Positions 34,349-42,710 of a DNA stretch of 64,000 nt are shown here, piece by piece. The notes beneath the pieces were generated by a model that did no database searches, was not told the DNA's origin, and saw only the letters and a program-made list of their open reading frames with translations. The position numbers were made by a program, and so were the translations under genes. Origin of the DNA: Labilibacter sediminis (GTDB lineage Bacteria > Bacteroidota > Bacteroidia > Bacteroidales > Marinilabiliaceae); the NCBI RefSeq assembly GCF_005877885.1, contig NZ_VCHY01000003.1:186001-250000 (forward strand), in the 5' to 3' direction. Within the stretch, counting starts at the first letter, position 1. Each line of letters starts with the position of its first letter.

Positions 34349-35260
34349 ATGAGTGACTCTATATTTAGAAAAGATGGTACTGCCCAAGGGGTTGCAAAAC
34401 AGCGCTTGATTGAATCACTGGCAAAACCTGATAAACGTATTATATATGATCCCTATTCCGACAAGTTTGTACTTGGAGCAAGTATAATCAAACTTATGGG
34501 GCATAAGCTGAGCGTTTGGCTAACTAAAAAGTTCGCCCCTGGTTTTCACGAACATTTAATTGCTCGTACTCGATTCATTGATGACCTTATTGAAAAAAGT
34601 GCTGCTAATGGGGCAGAACAATATGTCATTCTAGGCGCGGGATATGACTTACGGGCTCATCGTCTTAATCTTTCACCTACATTGAAAATATTTGAAGTTG
34701 ATCAGCTTGAAGTTCAGCTTAGAAAGCGTTCTAAACTTCCTAAAAACTTACCTAATTCAGAAAACGTTACGTATGTAAGTGTCGACTTTAATCACCAGAC
34801 TCTCAAAAAACAGCTTTTGAATGCAGGTTTTGATCAAAATAAACCTACAGTTTTCACCCTTGAAGGTGTCTCACAGTATATATCAAAAGATGCCATTATT
34901 TCAACGTTAGAAGAGTTGGCTGAGCTTACTCAAAAAACAAGTGCTACTTTTTATATTTCTTACGTTGATAAATTACTAAATGAAAACCCTAAGGCCTGCT
35001 TTGGTAAGGGGTATTCCAATGCCCCAAAGATAGCGGAAACAATAAAAAAATTATCTGCTAAGGTTGGGGAACCCTGGATATCATTCTACTCAGCTGAAGA
35101 AATTGAAGGACTGCTTTCTCAACATGGGTTTTCATTAATAGAAAATAAATCGTTAGCTGATCTAAACTCTGTATACTTTACTCCTGTAGGCAGAACTCTT
35201 TCTGAAGATCAAATTTTCAAACTCGAACATTTTGTAATAGCAAAAAATAAAAGCTTGTAA
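34349..35260 (+). CDS. SAM-dependent methyltransferase (PF04072/TIGR00027-like)
   Basis: 303 aa. The family is recognised from RTRFIDDLIEKSAANGAEQYV, VILGAGYDLRAHRLN (SAM loop with the typical GAGxDxRxxRL), KIFEVDQLEVQLRKRSKL and TVFTLEGVSQYIS. Related proteins are leucine-carboxyl-type O-methyltransferases; the substrate is unknown. It ends at the edge of spacer U5. Confidence 0.9.
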   Translation: MSDSIFRKDGTAQGVAKQRLIESLAKPDKRIIYDPYSDKFVLGASIIKLMGHKLSVWLTKKFAPGFHEHLIARTRFIDDLIEKSAANGAEQYVILGAGYDLRAHRLNLSPTLKIFEVDQLEVQLRKRSKLPKNLPNSENVTYVSVDFNHQTLKKQLLNAGFDQNKPTVFTLEGVSQYISKDAIISTLEELAELTQKTSATFYISYVDKLLNENPKACFGKGYSNAPKIAETIKKLSAKVGEPWISFYSAEEIEGLLSQHGFSLIENKSLADLNSVYFTPVGRTLSEDQIFKLEHFVIAKNKSL

Positions 35261-35263
35261 TCA

Positions 35264-35372
35264 AGTAGATGGCCAGTGAGTAAATAGCTCACTGGTATAC
35301 CTCTCCCTCCGCCGTGCCTAAGGGTCTCGTACGCGACGGTTCCTTGCATCATAGGAAACAACTCATTTGATA
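35264..35372 (-). repeat. Intron-like spacer repeat U5 (best-preserved domain VI)
   Basis: On the minus strand the domain V-like hairpin (35307-35340) reads AACCGTCGCGTACG...GCACGGCGG and is followed by CCAGTGAG/CTCACTGG around a 7-nt loop (35273-35295). Compared with U2, both arms changed together, which supports a real stem. The A2 block is missing; the repeat stops before the WYL gene. Confidence 0.6.
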
Positions 35373-35388
35373 TTTATGGTTTAATAAA

Positions 35389-36339
35389 TCACCCCAGATA
35401 CCGTTCGGACAACTCTTTAACATACTTCATAATAATATGCTTTAGCTCGTTGGGTGATAGTATCTCCGCCTTATCTCCAAAGCTAAGCATCCATTTGGCA
35501 AATGAATGAATATCAGAATTAGCAAAACTCATGAGGTAATGATCATCTTGCTTGATTTCTTCTACCAATCCAAACCAATATTTCGCCGAAGTCACCTCAT
35601 CCAAAATGCTATCGTGCACTTTTATCTGAATTGAATACAGACTGTTTTCGGATGCCATTCTCTTAAAGTAGTCGTTCAAAGAAATGTGATCTTTATCCTG
35701 ATAGTGTTGATCTAATACTTTTAAAGAATTAAACCTGTCTAACCTGAAGTCTCTGTAATCATTTCTTAACTTACAAAACGCTATTAAATGCCAACGCATA
35801 TCGTAATTGCACAAACTTACAGGTTCTATGAATCGCTTTGTTTGCTGACGATTATAGTTGGCTGTGTATTCAACTTCGAGCGTTTGTTTGTTAGAAAGGG
35901 CTGTTTGTATATCGAATAAAAACAGGTTTTGTTTGTCACTTCCGGCAGGTTCACGATTAAAAACAGTGATTTTACTATTGAGATTATCAAGGTGCTCTTT
36001 TTCGCTATGTTTAAGTACCGACTTTACTTTAAACAGTGCACTTTCAAAAGCCTGACTTACCTGTACGTCAGACAGCTTTCCGATAAGTTTATCAGCCAGT
36101 AAAAATGCACTTGCTTCTTCTTTTGTAAACATAATAGGCGGTAAGTGATATTCAGCATTTAAAAAGTAACCTATCCCCGCTTCGGCACCAATGGGTATAC
36201 CTGCTTCTTCCAGCGCACGAATATCGCGATAAACGGTTCGCAAGCTAATATTGAACCTGTCGGCTATCTCTTGCGCCTTAACTATTTTTTTACTCTGTAA
36301 CTGAATTAAAATGGCACTTAGTCGGTCAATGCGATTCAC
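35389..36339 (-). CDS. WYL-domain transcriptional regulator (YafY-like)
   Basis: 316 aa. The HTH_11 winged helix at the start, DRLSAILIQLQSKKIVKAQE and FNISLRTVYRDIRALEEAGIP, is followed by a WYL domain (residues about 140-220, RWHLIAFCKLRNDYRDFRLDR) and a WCX-like C-terminus. WYL domains sense nucleic acids or small ligands. It starts 2 bp after the DUF3795 gene, so the two form an operon. Confidence 0.93.
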   Translation of the reverse strand: MNRIDRLSAILIQLQSKKIVKAQEIADRFNISLRTVYRDIRALEEAGIPIGAEAGIGYFLNAEYHLPPIMFTKEEASAFLLADKLIGKLSDVQVSQAFESALFKVKSVLKHSEKEHLDNLNSKITVFNREPAGSDKQNLFLFDIQTALSNKQTLEVEYTANYNRQQTKRFIEPVSLCNYDMRWHLIAFCKLRNDYRDFRLDRFNSLKVLDQHYQDKDHISLNDYFKRMASENSLYSIQIKVHDSILDEVTSAKYWFGLVEEIKQDDHYLMSFANSDIHSFAKWMLSFGDKAEILSPNELKHIIMKYVKELSERYLG

Positions 36340-36341
36340 TG

Positions 36342-36710
36342 CTATATCGTTTGTTTCTTTTTAATACTCATTTGATTTAAGCTACACATCTTACCTACAT
36401 AAAGCTCTGCCCCATTTTCTTTTATATAGTTTAAACTCGCTAACCTGTCGGTTTTAAAAATATACTCAAATATTCTACCTATCGGATTGTTGAGTTTCTT
36501 ACAATCTTTGGGCTTAGTAATTGTACACTGAGCACAGTTTTCAAAGCCATTTTCCATGTTACAGCTACGTATTTTGCACCAGGTTGCTTTTGTATTTTCG
36601 GGGCAACCCGGGCATTTACCTTTTTTATACTTGGCACATGTACCGCAATATAAACCGCAAAAGGCTACTAAGTTTTTATCGTTTACTGGAGTTTGTTGTT
36701 TGTTTTTCAT
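36342..36710 (-). CDS. Cys-rich DUF3795-family protein
   Basis: 122 aa. The N-terminal half is Cys-rich: VAFCGLYCGTCAKYKKGKC, PGCPENTKATWCKIRSC and FENCAQCTI. About ten Cys in pairs suggest zinc or iron-sulfur binding. The family has no established function. It is the first gene of the operon with the WYL regulator. Confidence 0.85.
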   Translation of the reverse strand: MKNKQQTPVNDKNLVAFCGLYCGTCAKYKKGKCPGCPENTKATWCKIRSCNMENGFENCAQCTITKPKDCKKLNNPIGRIFEYIFKTDRLASLNYIKENGAELYVGKMCSLNQMSIKKKQTI

Positions 36711-36890
36711 TTTGTTGGGACTAAAAGGTTTAACCCTTCCAAAGGTAATAACTTCAGAAAGGTTATATTAATCTTAAATTAATTATACTACTTTGATTAT
36801 AAAAAAATAAACTATTGACTCTTTTATAATTTACTAACTACCAAAAACTAACAGCCAATAACCAACAACTATTAGCCATTTAATTACTCA

Positions 36891-37343
36891 CTACTTTACC
36901 TCAACCTGAATCTCGGTTACACATTTACTTTGGTCTTCGAAATCGCAATGATGGTATACTTCACGACATTGACCGGTTGGTGTGTATCCATCTTTACAAA
37001 TACCAGCAAAGAGCTTTTCATATACATCACTAAACTCATTCCAGGGTCCTTCATGTACATGGCTTATACAAGAGAAGTTGTTTAGGGTTTTAAACGACAC
37101 ATCATTTGTATCCTCCCCTCTCTGCTTTACCGGAAAACAAATCTCCAAAGTAAACTCGGTATCTGGTTTCCCGTCACAGTCTATATAATTCCATATTTGT
37201 GAAGCTGTAGGTTCAATGGCTTGTTTGGCTAATTCCTGGGCTATTAAGTTCGGTTTAATACCTACTGCATCGTTAATTTTAGCCAATGTAGTTTTAAAAC
37301 TGTGCACTGCAACTAATGTCTTTTCAATTTTCTTTGTTTCCAT
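36891..37343 (-). CDS. GyrI-like / effector-binding domain protein
   Basis: About 150 aa from the ATG at 37343; a longer reading exists but adds non-conserved residues. It has the SHOCT/GyrI-like fold features IEPTASQIWNYIDCDGKPDT, TLEICFPVK and the late SHVHEGPWNEFSDVYEKL segment. Stand-alone domains of this kind bind hydrophobic small molecules or protect gyrase in E. coli (SbmC); no DNA-binding part is present. Monocistronic. Confidence 0.75.
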   Translation of the reverse strand: METKKIEKTLVAVHSFKTTLAKINDAVGIKPNLIAQELAKQAIEPTASQIWNYIDCDGKPDTEFTLEICFPVKQRGEDTNDVSFKTLNNFSCISHVHEGPWNEFSDVYEKLFAGICKDGYTPTGQCREVYHHCDFEDQSKCVTEIQVEVK

Positions 37344-37536
37344 TTTTGTTAAGTTTTTAAAGTTACCATACAAAGAAAATGGCAGCAAGTGACAACAGTA
37401 TGTCAGTAGTGTTTTATCGGATTACATTTTTTTTGAAAAATTAAAACTACTTAAGTATACCTCTTAAATACAAGCATTATAATCATTTTAGTTTTGTGAA
37501 TAATCATTAAAATAACTCATCCATCATGCAAGTCTG

Positions 37537-37566
37537 TTGCATTTACATGGTTTGATATTAGTTTTG
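37537..37566 (+). promoter_or_regulatory. Promoter of the CobW-family gene
   Basis: TTG (37537-37539), 19-bp spacer, TAGTTTTG (37559-37566): a full Bacteroidota-type promoter. A second TAGTTTTG lies at 37489-37496. Confidence 0.65.
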
Positions 37567-37594
37567 TGCATTTAAAATCACTTGTATTCACTTT

Positions 37595-37626
37595 GTTAGT
37601 TATAAACTGTAAAGGCTATAACTAAC
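37595..37626. promoter_or_regulatory. Perfect 10-bp inverted repeat in the leader of the CobW-family gene
   Basis: GTTAGTTATA and TATAACTAAC separated by 12 bp, between the promoter and the start codon (15 bp before it). It could be an operator of a metal-responsive repressor or an mRNA hairpin. Confidence 0.6.
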
Positions 37627-37641
37627 TAATTCAACATATAA

Positions 37642-38598
37642 TTGGAAAATAAAGTAATACCTGTAACAATAATTACAGGATTTTTAGGATCAGGTAAAAC
37701 AACCTTATTAAACAACTTACTTCGTCGTTACAGTCAATTAAAGATATTGATCATTGAAAACGAAGTAGGAGAAATTAATATTGACAGAGATATCATTTCA
37801 AAAGGTAAAAATGCTAATGTATATGAGCTTACCAATGGTTGTATTTGCTGCTCATTAAATAAAGAATTAGGCACTGTACTGAATAGCATTATACTATCAA
37901 AAACAGACTACGATTACCTATTAATAGAAGCAACCGGGATTGCTGATCCTGGCGAGATTATTCAAATGTTTAATGGCGAAAGAGTTCAAAGGTATTTTAG
38001 GTTAGATGGAGTGATAACCTTAGCTGATGGCCATCTTATCAATGATCAATTACCTCAACATTTTGAAGTAAGAAGTCAAATTAACCATGCTAATCATATC
38101 TTGGTAAATAAGACAGATTTGGTTGATAAAAATAAACTACAGGAAATAACTGATACCCTAAAATCTATTAATCCATTTGCTAAAATTAATTTATGCTCAT
38201 TTTGCAATACCGATCATATAGAACTTCTCAACTTACATGCTTATCACCCCGATACTATTGAAAAATCAATCATCAATTTCAATTCGCTCTATTTTGCCAA
38301 AAGCCATGAGTTACAGTCAGCATCTTTAACACTCAATGGAGACTTTCAAATGGAAGATATTTCTGAATGGCTCGAAACTTATTTGCAAAGTCACACAAAA
38401 AATATCTTAAGAATAAAAGGGGTATTAAGCATTAAAGGAATGAAGCATAAAATAATACTTCAATCTGTTGCTAATGATTTTCAGATATACCAGGGCGATG
38501 AATGGACACAGGAAGAAATCAGGATAAGTCGCTTAGTGTTTATTGGAAAAAAAATTGATGAAGAACAAATACAAGAAGAACTTGGCAACCTTTGTTAA
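37642..38598 (+). CDS. CobW/COG0523-family G3E GTPase
   Basis: 318 aa. P-loop GFLGSGKT (residues 13-20), metal motif Cys67-x-Cys69-Cys70 in NGCICCSL, LIEATGIADPGEI, and the G-protein motif NKTD. The C-terminal CobW_C domain is shorter than usual. Members are zinc, iron or cobalt chaperones; here the metal is unknown, and proximity to B12 genes is not close enough to argue for cobalt. No ATG is available near the start, so the TTG at 37642 is the likely start. Confidence 0.9.
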   Translation: MENKVIPVTIITGFLGSGKTTLLNNLLRRYSQLKILIIENEVGEINIDRDIISKGKNANVYELTNGCICCSLNKELGTVLNSIILSKTDYDYLLIEATGIADPGEIIQMFNGERVQRYFRLDGVITLADGHLINDQLPQHFEVRSQINHANHILVNKTDLVDKNKLQEITDTLKSINPFAKINLCSFCNTDHIELLNLHAYHPDTIEKSIINFNSLYFAKSHELQSASLTLNGDFQMEDISEWLETYLQSHTKNILRIKGVLSIKGMKHKIILQSVANDFQIYQGDEWTQEEIRISRLVFIGKKIDEEQIQEELGNLC

Positions 38599-38646
38599 GG
38601 TAACAAATATTAACTCAGAGCATCTATAAATGTTGACTCCCCTACA

Positions 38647-39062
38647 TTACCATGTGTAATTTAAAGCCAAAAACCGGCCCATAGAGCATTTACCTTTTGC
38701 GCTATACCTTTAACCCGAAATATGCATTAGAAAATCTATTACACATTGAAATTGCTTCAAAACAAGACACTTCGTTGCTTTACCTCGATTCACCAGAGCG
38801 ATGCTATGTCTCGTCTCAATAAAGCCTTGTTTTATTGCACTTTCACTGTTCATAACGAAGTTCTAATACATAATTCGGGTTTAAATACTTTGTGCTGCTT
38901 TTCTCTTCTAATGTGACAAACAGGTATAGGAGTTGAATCGATGAATGAAATTCCAGTGCATTTACCTAGACAACAAACCTGAAGAAACACAGTCATAGGC
39001 ATTAGAACCTTTTGCTGAAGCTCAGTGAAGCGCTTGTAAGATACAGTTGATGAAACCAACAA
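38647..39062 (-). pseudogene. IS982-type transposase remnant split by a miniature element
   Basis: On the minus strand 39062-38880 encodes VSYKRFTELQQKVLMPMTVF, LGKCTGISFIDSTPIPVCHI and QHKVFK. After the 166-bp element the reading resumes at 38713 with KGIAQ and, one frame on, GKCSMGRFLALNYTW. Joined, this is the IS982 catalytic segment (DST, then HKVFKGIAQ). Both ends of the IS and the rest of the gene are gone. Confidence 0.75.
38714..38879 (+). mobile_element. 166-bp MITE, copy 2, inserted in the IS982 remnant
   Basis: CCCGAAATATGCATTAG to CTAATACATAATTCGGG, with a perfect 5-bp duplication TTTAA at 38709-38713 and 38880-38884. Removing the element and one duplication restores the transposase codons KVFKGIAQ. 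Same length as the other copies. Confidence 0.92.
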
Positions 39063-39296
39063 AATAGCTACAACACCAAGCTATATGCTGAATGCCGATA
39101 TACTACAGATAACCAAAGGTGCGGCAAATGTTACCAAGGCAGTACTGAAAATGGCTTAAGCATTAACTTCAGGATATACCCAAAAGCAGGATCTGTTCGA
39201 TTCTGTTTTATTATTGCACCAACTCCCCCTGCTCCCCTTTCCATTTACTTAAATATGTTGTAAATTATAGGGAGGCAAAACATATTCTGTTAAAAT
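39063..39296. other. Intergenic stretch with a possible coding fragment
   Basis: Plus-strand codons up to 39158 read NKIATTPSYMLNADILQITK and GAANVTKAVLKMA before TAA, after an upstream stop and with no start, so a gene remnant is possible. The remaining bases up to the AraC-type gene hold no recognisable element. Confidence 0.3.
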
Positions 39297-41171
39297 ATGA
39301 ACGATCAAAATTTTCTAAAAAGGGTAAAAGAGGTAATAAATAGCAATCTTTCTGACGAAAACTTTGGGGTTAACGAACTATCTCATAAAATGGGCTTAAG
39401 TCGATCTCAACTCTTTCGAAAACTCAAACAAGTAACAAATTCTTCTGCCAGCACCTTAATACGTGACTTAAGACTGGAGGAAGCGGAGAAACTTCTAAAA
39501 GAAGAAAACGAATTCACTATCTCAGAAATAGCCTATAAGGTAGGATTCAGCAGCCCCTCTTATTTTAATAAATGTTTTAATGACAAGTATGGCTGTGCAC
39601 CTGGCGAGCACGTAAAAAAAGAAAGCTTGATCAATAATTCAATTATTGAAGATAAAGAAAAGAAGGACGTTTCCATTAAAAAAATACTTTATCCGGCTGT
39701 GGCAATTGCTCTTTTAATTGTTTTACTAATAATAATCGGTAAAAAACGAAATACAACTGTCTACTCCTCTCCTACTCAGGAAGCATCTATTGCTGTGCTA
39801 CCGTTTCTGGATCTTTCGCCAGACAGTAATCGCGAATATCTGGCGATGGGAATTACTGATGCCATCATCCTGGAATTATCAAAAATCAATAACCTGAGAG
39901 TAATATCCAGAGGTTCGGCTGAGTATGCGCAGGATTCAATTAAACATTATCCTAAAATTGCTCAGGCTCTGAACATCAAGCTCATCCTAGAAGGATCAGT
40001 TGTTTGCAGTAATGACAGTCTAAGAGTTAATGCACAACTTATTGAAGCCCTGCCGGAGGAAAAACACCTGTGGGCAAAGAAATATGAACAAGCTTCACTT
40101 GATATCTTTAAACTTACCAGCAATATTTCACAATCAGTAGCAAAAGAAATACAGCCTGTTCTGGCTTCGTCGACAGCTAATGATCCGGTAACAGCTCCTC
40201 CTGCAATTGCCGATTTATATCTGAAAGCCAATCATTTGTGGCAGCAACAAAGTCCACAGTCATTGAAAGCCGCCGTAGCACTCCTGAACCAATCCATGCA
40301 AATAGACTCGAGCTATGCACCTGCCTATTGCCTGCTTGCCGAGTGTTACATCAGTCTCAATAAGTTTATCAGAAATAATGAAGAAAAACTAAAAAACAGA
40401 CAAGCAGGAAGAGCAGCCATTGATCAGGCACTTGACAAAGCCATACAACTGGATGGCTCCCTGGCTGAAGTCTACATTACAAAAGGCAATATACTGGGAA
40501 AGTTTGACTATAACTGGGAGGGCATGCGCCAATTGGTAGAAATGGGCTTGCAGTTAAATCCAAACAATACATTAGGCTACATTGCACTCTGTCAATACTA
40601 TTTGGTTAAAGGTAACTTAAGTAAAAGTCTGGAAACCGCCATGAAAGCAGAAGCTCTTGATCCCTTAAATCCCCGCACATGTAGTATGGTTGCCCAATGC
40701 TACACCTTCGCCGGCAAGTATGAAAAAGCCATAGAGCAGTACACATATGTACTGGATATGTTTCCAAGTTATGGCTTTGCCTGGGATGGAATTGGTTATG
40801 CACATTATATGATGGGCAATAAACAAAAGGCCTTGGAATCGTGGACTGAACTCCATCGTTTTATTGGTAATGATGACTTAGTTTCCTACTATGAAAAGGA
40901 ATCATTTGACAAGAGTATTGCATACTGGCTGAATAATACCACCAGTGGTGAGAAGCTTTATTGCTCCAATCCTGTTATTATTGCCATGGTACACCTGTTT
41001 ATCAACGACAGTGAAGGTGCAATGGAGTACATTGAATTTGCTTATAAATACAAAGATCTGGATTTACCACTTACCATTTTGCTACCTAATTTTAAAAGCC
41101 TCTATGGCAACCCCCGATTTAGAGCAATTGCCGAACAAATAGGTGTTACTTTTGCTGAATCACACCATTAG
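39297..41171 (+). CDS. Membrane-anchored AraC-type regulator with TolB-like and TPR region
   Basis: 624 aa. AraC/XylS double HTH at residues about 5-105 (GVNELSHKMGLSRSQLFRKL, TISEIAYKVGFSSPSYFNKCF), one membrane helix at about 128-147 (AVAIALLIVLLIIIG), then a FlgO/TolB-N-like region starting ASIAVLPFLDLSPD with YLAMGITDAI, and about six TPR units (PAYCLLAECYISLNKF, TCSMVAQCYTFAGKYEKAIE). DNA binding in the cytoplasm and a periplasmic TPR sensor make it a one-component transmembrane regulator, similar in layout to CadC/ToxR. Target unknown; the lipoprotein gene downstream is a candidate. Confidence 0.9.
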   Translation: MNDQNFLKRVKEVINSNLSDENFGVNELSHKMGLSRSQLFRKLKQVTNSSASTLIRDLRLEEAEKLLKEENEFTISEIAYKVGFSSPSYFNKCFNDKYGCAPGEHVKKESLINNSIIEDKEKKDVSIKKILYPAVAIALLIVLLIIIGKKRNTTVYSSPTQEASIAVLPFLDLSPDSNREYLAMGITDAIILELSKINNLRVISRGSAEYAQDSIKHYPKIAQALNIKLILEGSVVCSNDSLRVNAQLIEALPEEKHLWAKKYEQASLDIFKLTSNISQSVAKEIQPVLASSTANDPVTAPPAIADLYLKANHLWQQQSPQSLKAAVALLNQSMQIDSSYAPAYCLLAECYISLNKFIRNNEEKLKNRQAGRAAIDQALDKAIQLDGSLAEVYITKGNILGKFDYNWEGMRQLVEMGLQLNPNNTLGYIALCQYYLVKGNLSKSLETAMKAEALDPLNPRTCSMVAQCYTFAGKYEKAIEQYTYVLDMFPSYGFAWDGIGYAHYMMGNKQKALESWTELHRFIGNDDLVSYYEKESFDKSIAYWLNNTTSGEKLYCSNPVIIAMVHLFINDSEGAMEYIEFAYKYKDLDLPLTILLPNFKSLYGNPRFRAIAEQIGVTFAESHH

Positions 41172-41302
41172 CCATCTACAACAACTCCAATGCATTGATT
41201 TTTAAATAGCAGAACAGTATTTATAATGCATTGCAACATTATTTTAACACTCTGCAACATTCATTGCATGACCTTTGGTTTGAACAATTTAAACTAAATG
41301 TC

Positions 41303-41998
41303 ATGAAAAAGAATAATTATTTACCGCTCGCATTTATCCTTTTAATGCTCTTCGCCGCCTGTGAGAAAGACAATATTTACGAACCTCTTCCTGCTTCATC
41401 AGAGCTAAAAACTTCAAAGACGGATAAGGCAAAACACACCGGTTTTGACCAATGGGGTTACAACTGGAATGCCCATCATTTTAGAGGTTATCTAATGAAT
41501 GCCTGGTTTGGTGATGAGATGTACCCGGATGCTCCATGGTATAAAAAAGAACCTCCATTTGACGGGAATGTAGAAGCCTATCAGGAAGCTCACCCTGAAG
41601 TATTAGAGTATCCTTTTTGGATTTATGGTGATATGGAAGTTGTGATGCATTGGAATGAAACGTCCATCTCCAAAAATGGGGTATACAACGAAAACATACT
41701 CGATTCTGATGCCTGGATCACCTTCCATTACAGCCAGGGAGAAAATGAAAACAGGTGGTCACAGTTTCAAAAATTTGTAGCCGCAAAAAAAAACGATGAG
41801 AAAGTAATTTATGTATGGGATGACAATGGAAATCCTGTTTATGGAGAATGGTTCTCTCAAGAAGGTGAACTGCTCGGCCTGTATTACCTATGGGCTGACA
41901 GAATTTTGATTCAGGTTGTCAATACAGGTAATTTACCTAATGGTTTCCTTCCAACCTATAAAGGCCCCTTAGGCCAAGGTATTGGAAAATACAAATAA
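41303..41998 (+). CDS. Hypothetical lipoprotein
   Basis: 231 aa from the ATG at 41303, which opens a lipoprotein signal peptide (LAFILLMLFAAC, lipobox Cys about residue 20). The mature part is Trp/Tyr-rich and acidic (GFDQWGYNWNAHHFRGYLMN, YPFWIYGDMEVVMHWNE, WSQFQKFVAAKKNDEKVIYV). No known domain. It follows the AraC-type regulator by 130 bp and could be its target. Confidence 0.8.
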   Translation: MKKNNYLPLAFILLMLFAACEKDNIYEPLPASSELKTSKTDKAKHTGFDQWGYNWNAHHFRGYLMNAWFGDEMYPDAPWYKKEPPFDGNVEAYQEAHPEVLEYPFWIYGDMEVVMHWNETSISKNGVYNENILDSDAWITFHYSQGENENRWSQFQKFVAAKKNDEKVIYVWDDNGNPVYGEWFSQEGELLGLYYLWADRILIQVVNTGNLPNGFLPTYKGPLGQGIGKYK

Positions 41999-42017
41999 GA
42001 ATCCTCTCAATCCTTTA

Positions 42018-42042
42018 AAACGCGGCATTGACCGCGTTTTTT
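42018..42042 (+). terminator. Terminator of the lipoprotein gene
   Basis: AACGCGG/CCGCGTT with a 6-base loop (CATTGA) and a T-run, 20 bp after the stop. Confidence 0.85.
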
Positions 42043-42112
42043 ACGACTAAAAATATTTGTTTAATTACCCATAATATCAACAACTTATACAATGAAAAAG
42101 ATTTAAATTATC

Positions 42113-42436
42113 ATGCCAACAGAAAAACTCTTAAAAGATGGATATGAGTGGATTGCCAGGTTTGACAATTCAATTCTTATCAGAATAAAATGGATAAGGA
42201 AAGTAATCCTTGTCTACTTTACCCCTTTTAATGGTGAACTGTATAATAAAGACCTAATTTACAGAGCACTTGGTATTCATGCTTTTGGGCGTTTTCTGCC
42301 AACCGGCGGTATAATCATCAGAAGAGTGACTAAATCAACGATGGAAGCATACACCCTTAAAGCCAATTCACGATCTGGCGCAAAAGAGTTTTTATACAAA
42401 AACTGCTTATTTGAATTGCTTCATCTTCCTTTTTAA
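42113..42436 (+). CDS. Hypothetical protein
   Basis: 107 aa, basic, no signal peptide and no recognised domain; includes WIARFDNSILIRIKWIRKVI and GRFLPTGGIIIRRVTKSTME. Short but with coding character throughout. The 42437-42710 region behind it holds only the terminator at 42655. Confidence 0.55.
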   Translation: MPTEKLLKDGYEWIARFDNSILIRIKWIRKVILVYFTPFNGELYNKDLIYRALGIHAFGRFLPTGGIIIRRVTKSTMEAYTLKANSRSGAKEFLYKNCLFELLHLPF

Positions 42437-42654
42437 ATTTTTCTTTTATGGCGCTCACTATGGTGGTTAATCAATGAGAGTAATACTTCCATAGCCTTTG
42501 AGTTGCTTGTTGTGAATGCTATTTTTAACATCTACCCAATAATGCACAACAGATATACACGAGTCAGAATATGGTATCTTCTTCATTACCCAAACGATCC
42601 CATGAAAAATTAAGTAATAACCTCAAGAATTAATTTCTTTTATTCATTTGATTA

Positions 42655-42688
42655 AAAGAAAAACCTTCGGCACTCAGTACCGAAGGCT
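42655..42688 (-). terminator. Terminator of the 42711 lipoprotein gene
   Basis: On the minus strand CCTTCGG/CCGAAGG followed by TTTTTCTTTT. Confidence 0.85.
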
Positions 42689-42710
42689 TTCTCAAAAACG
42701 GTATTGACAT

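Noticed and set aside
30283-35372. Classical integron cassette array with attC sites
   Set aside because: No integron integrase in the window and I could not find paired RYYYAAC/GTRRRRY boxes at consistent places; the domain V-VI reading explains the repeats better. Kept as an alternative only.
37642-38598. CobW-family protein as part of the B12 pathway (CobW proper)
   Set aside because: It lies 23 kb from the cbi operon, has no riboswitch and belongs to a large family of metal chaperones; a cobalt role is not supported by the sequence.
38850-38879. C-terminus of the IS982 remnant read into the MITE
   Set aside because: The last residues (PELCIRTSL) are encoded by the end of the inserted element, not by the transposase.
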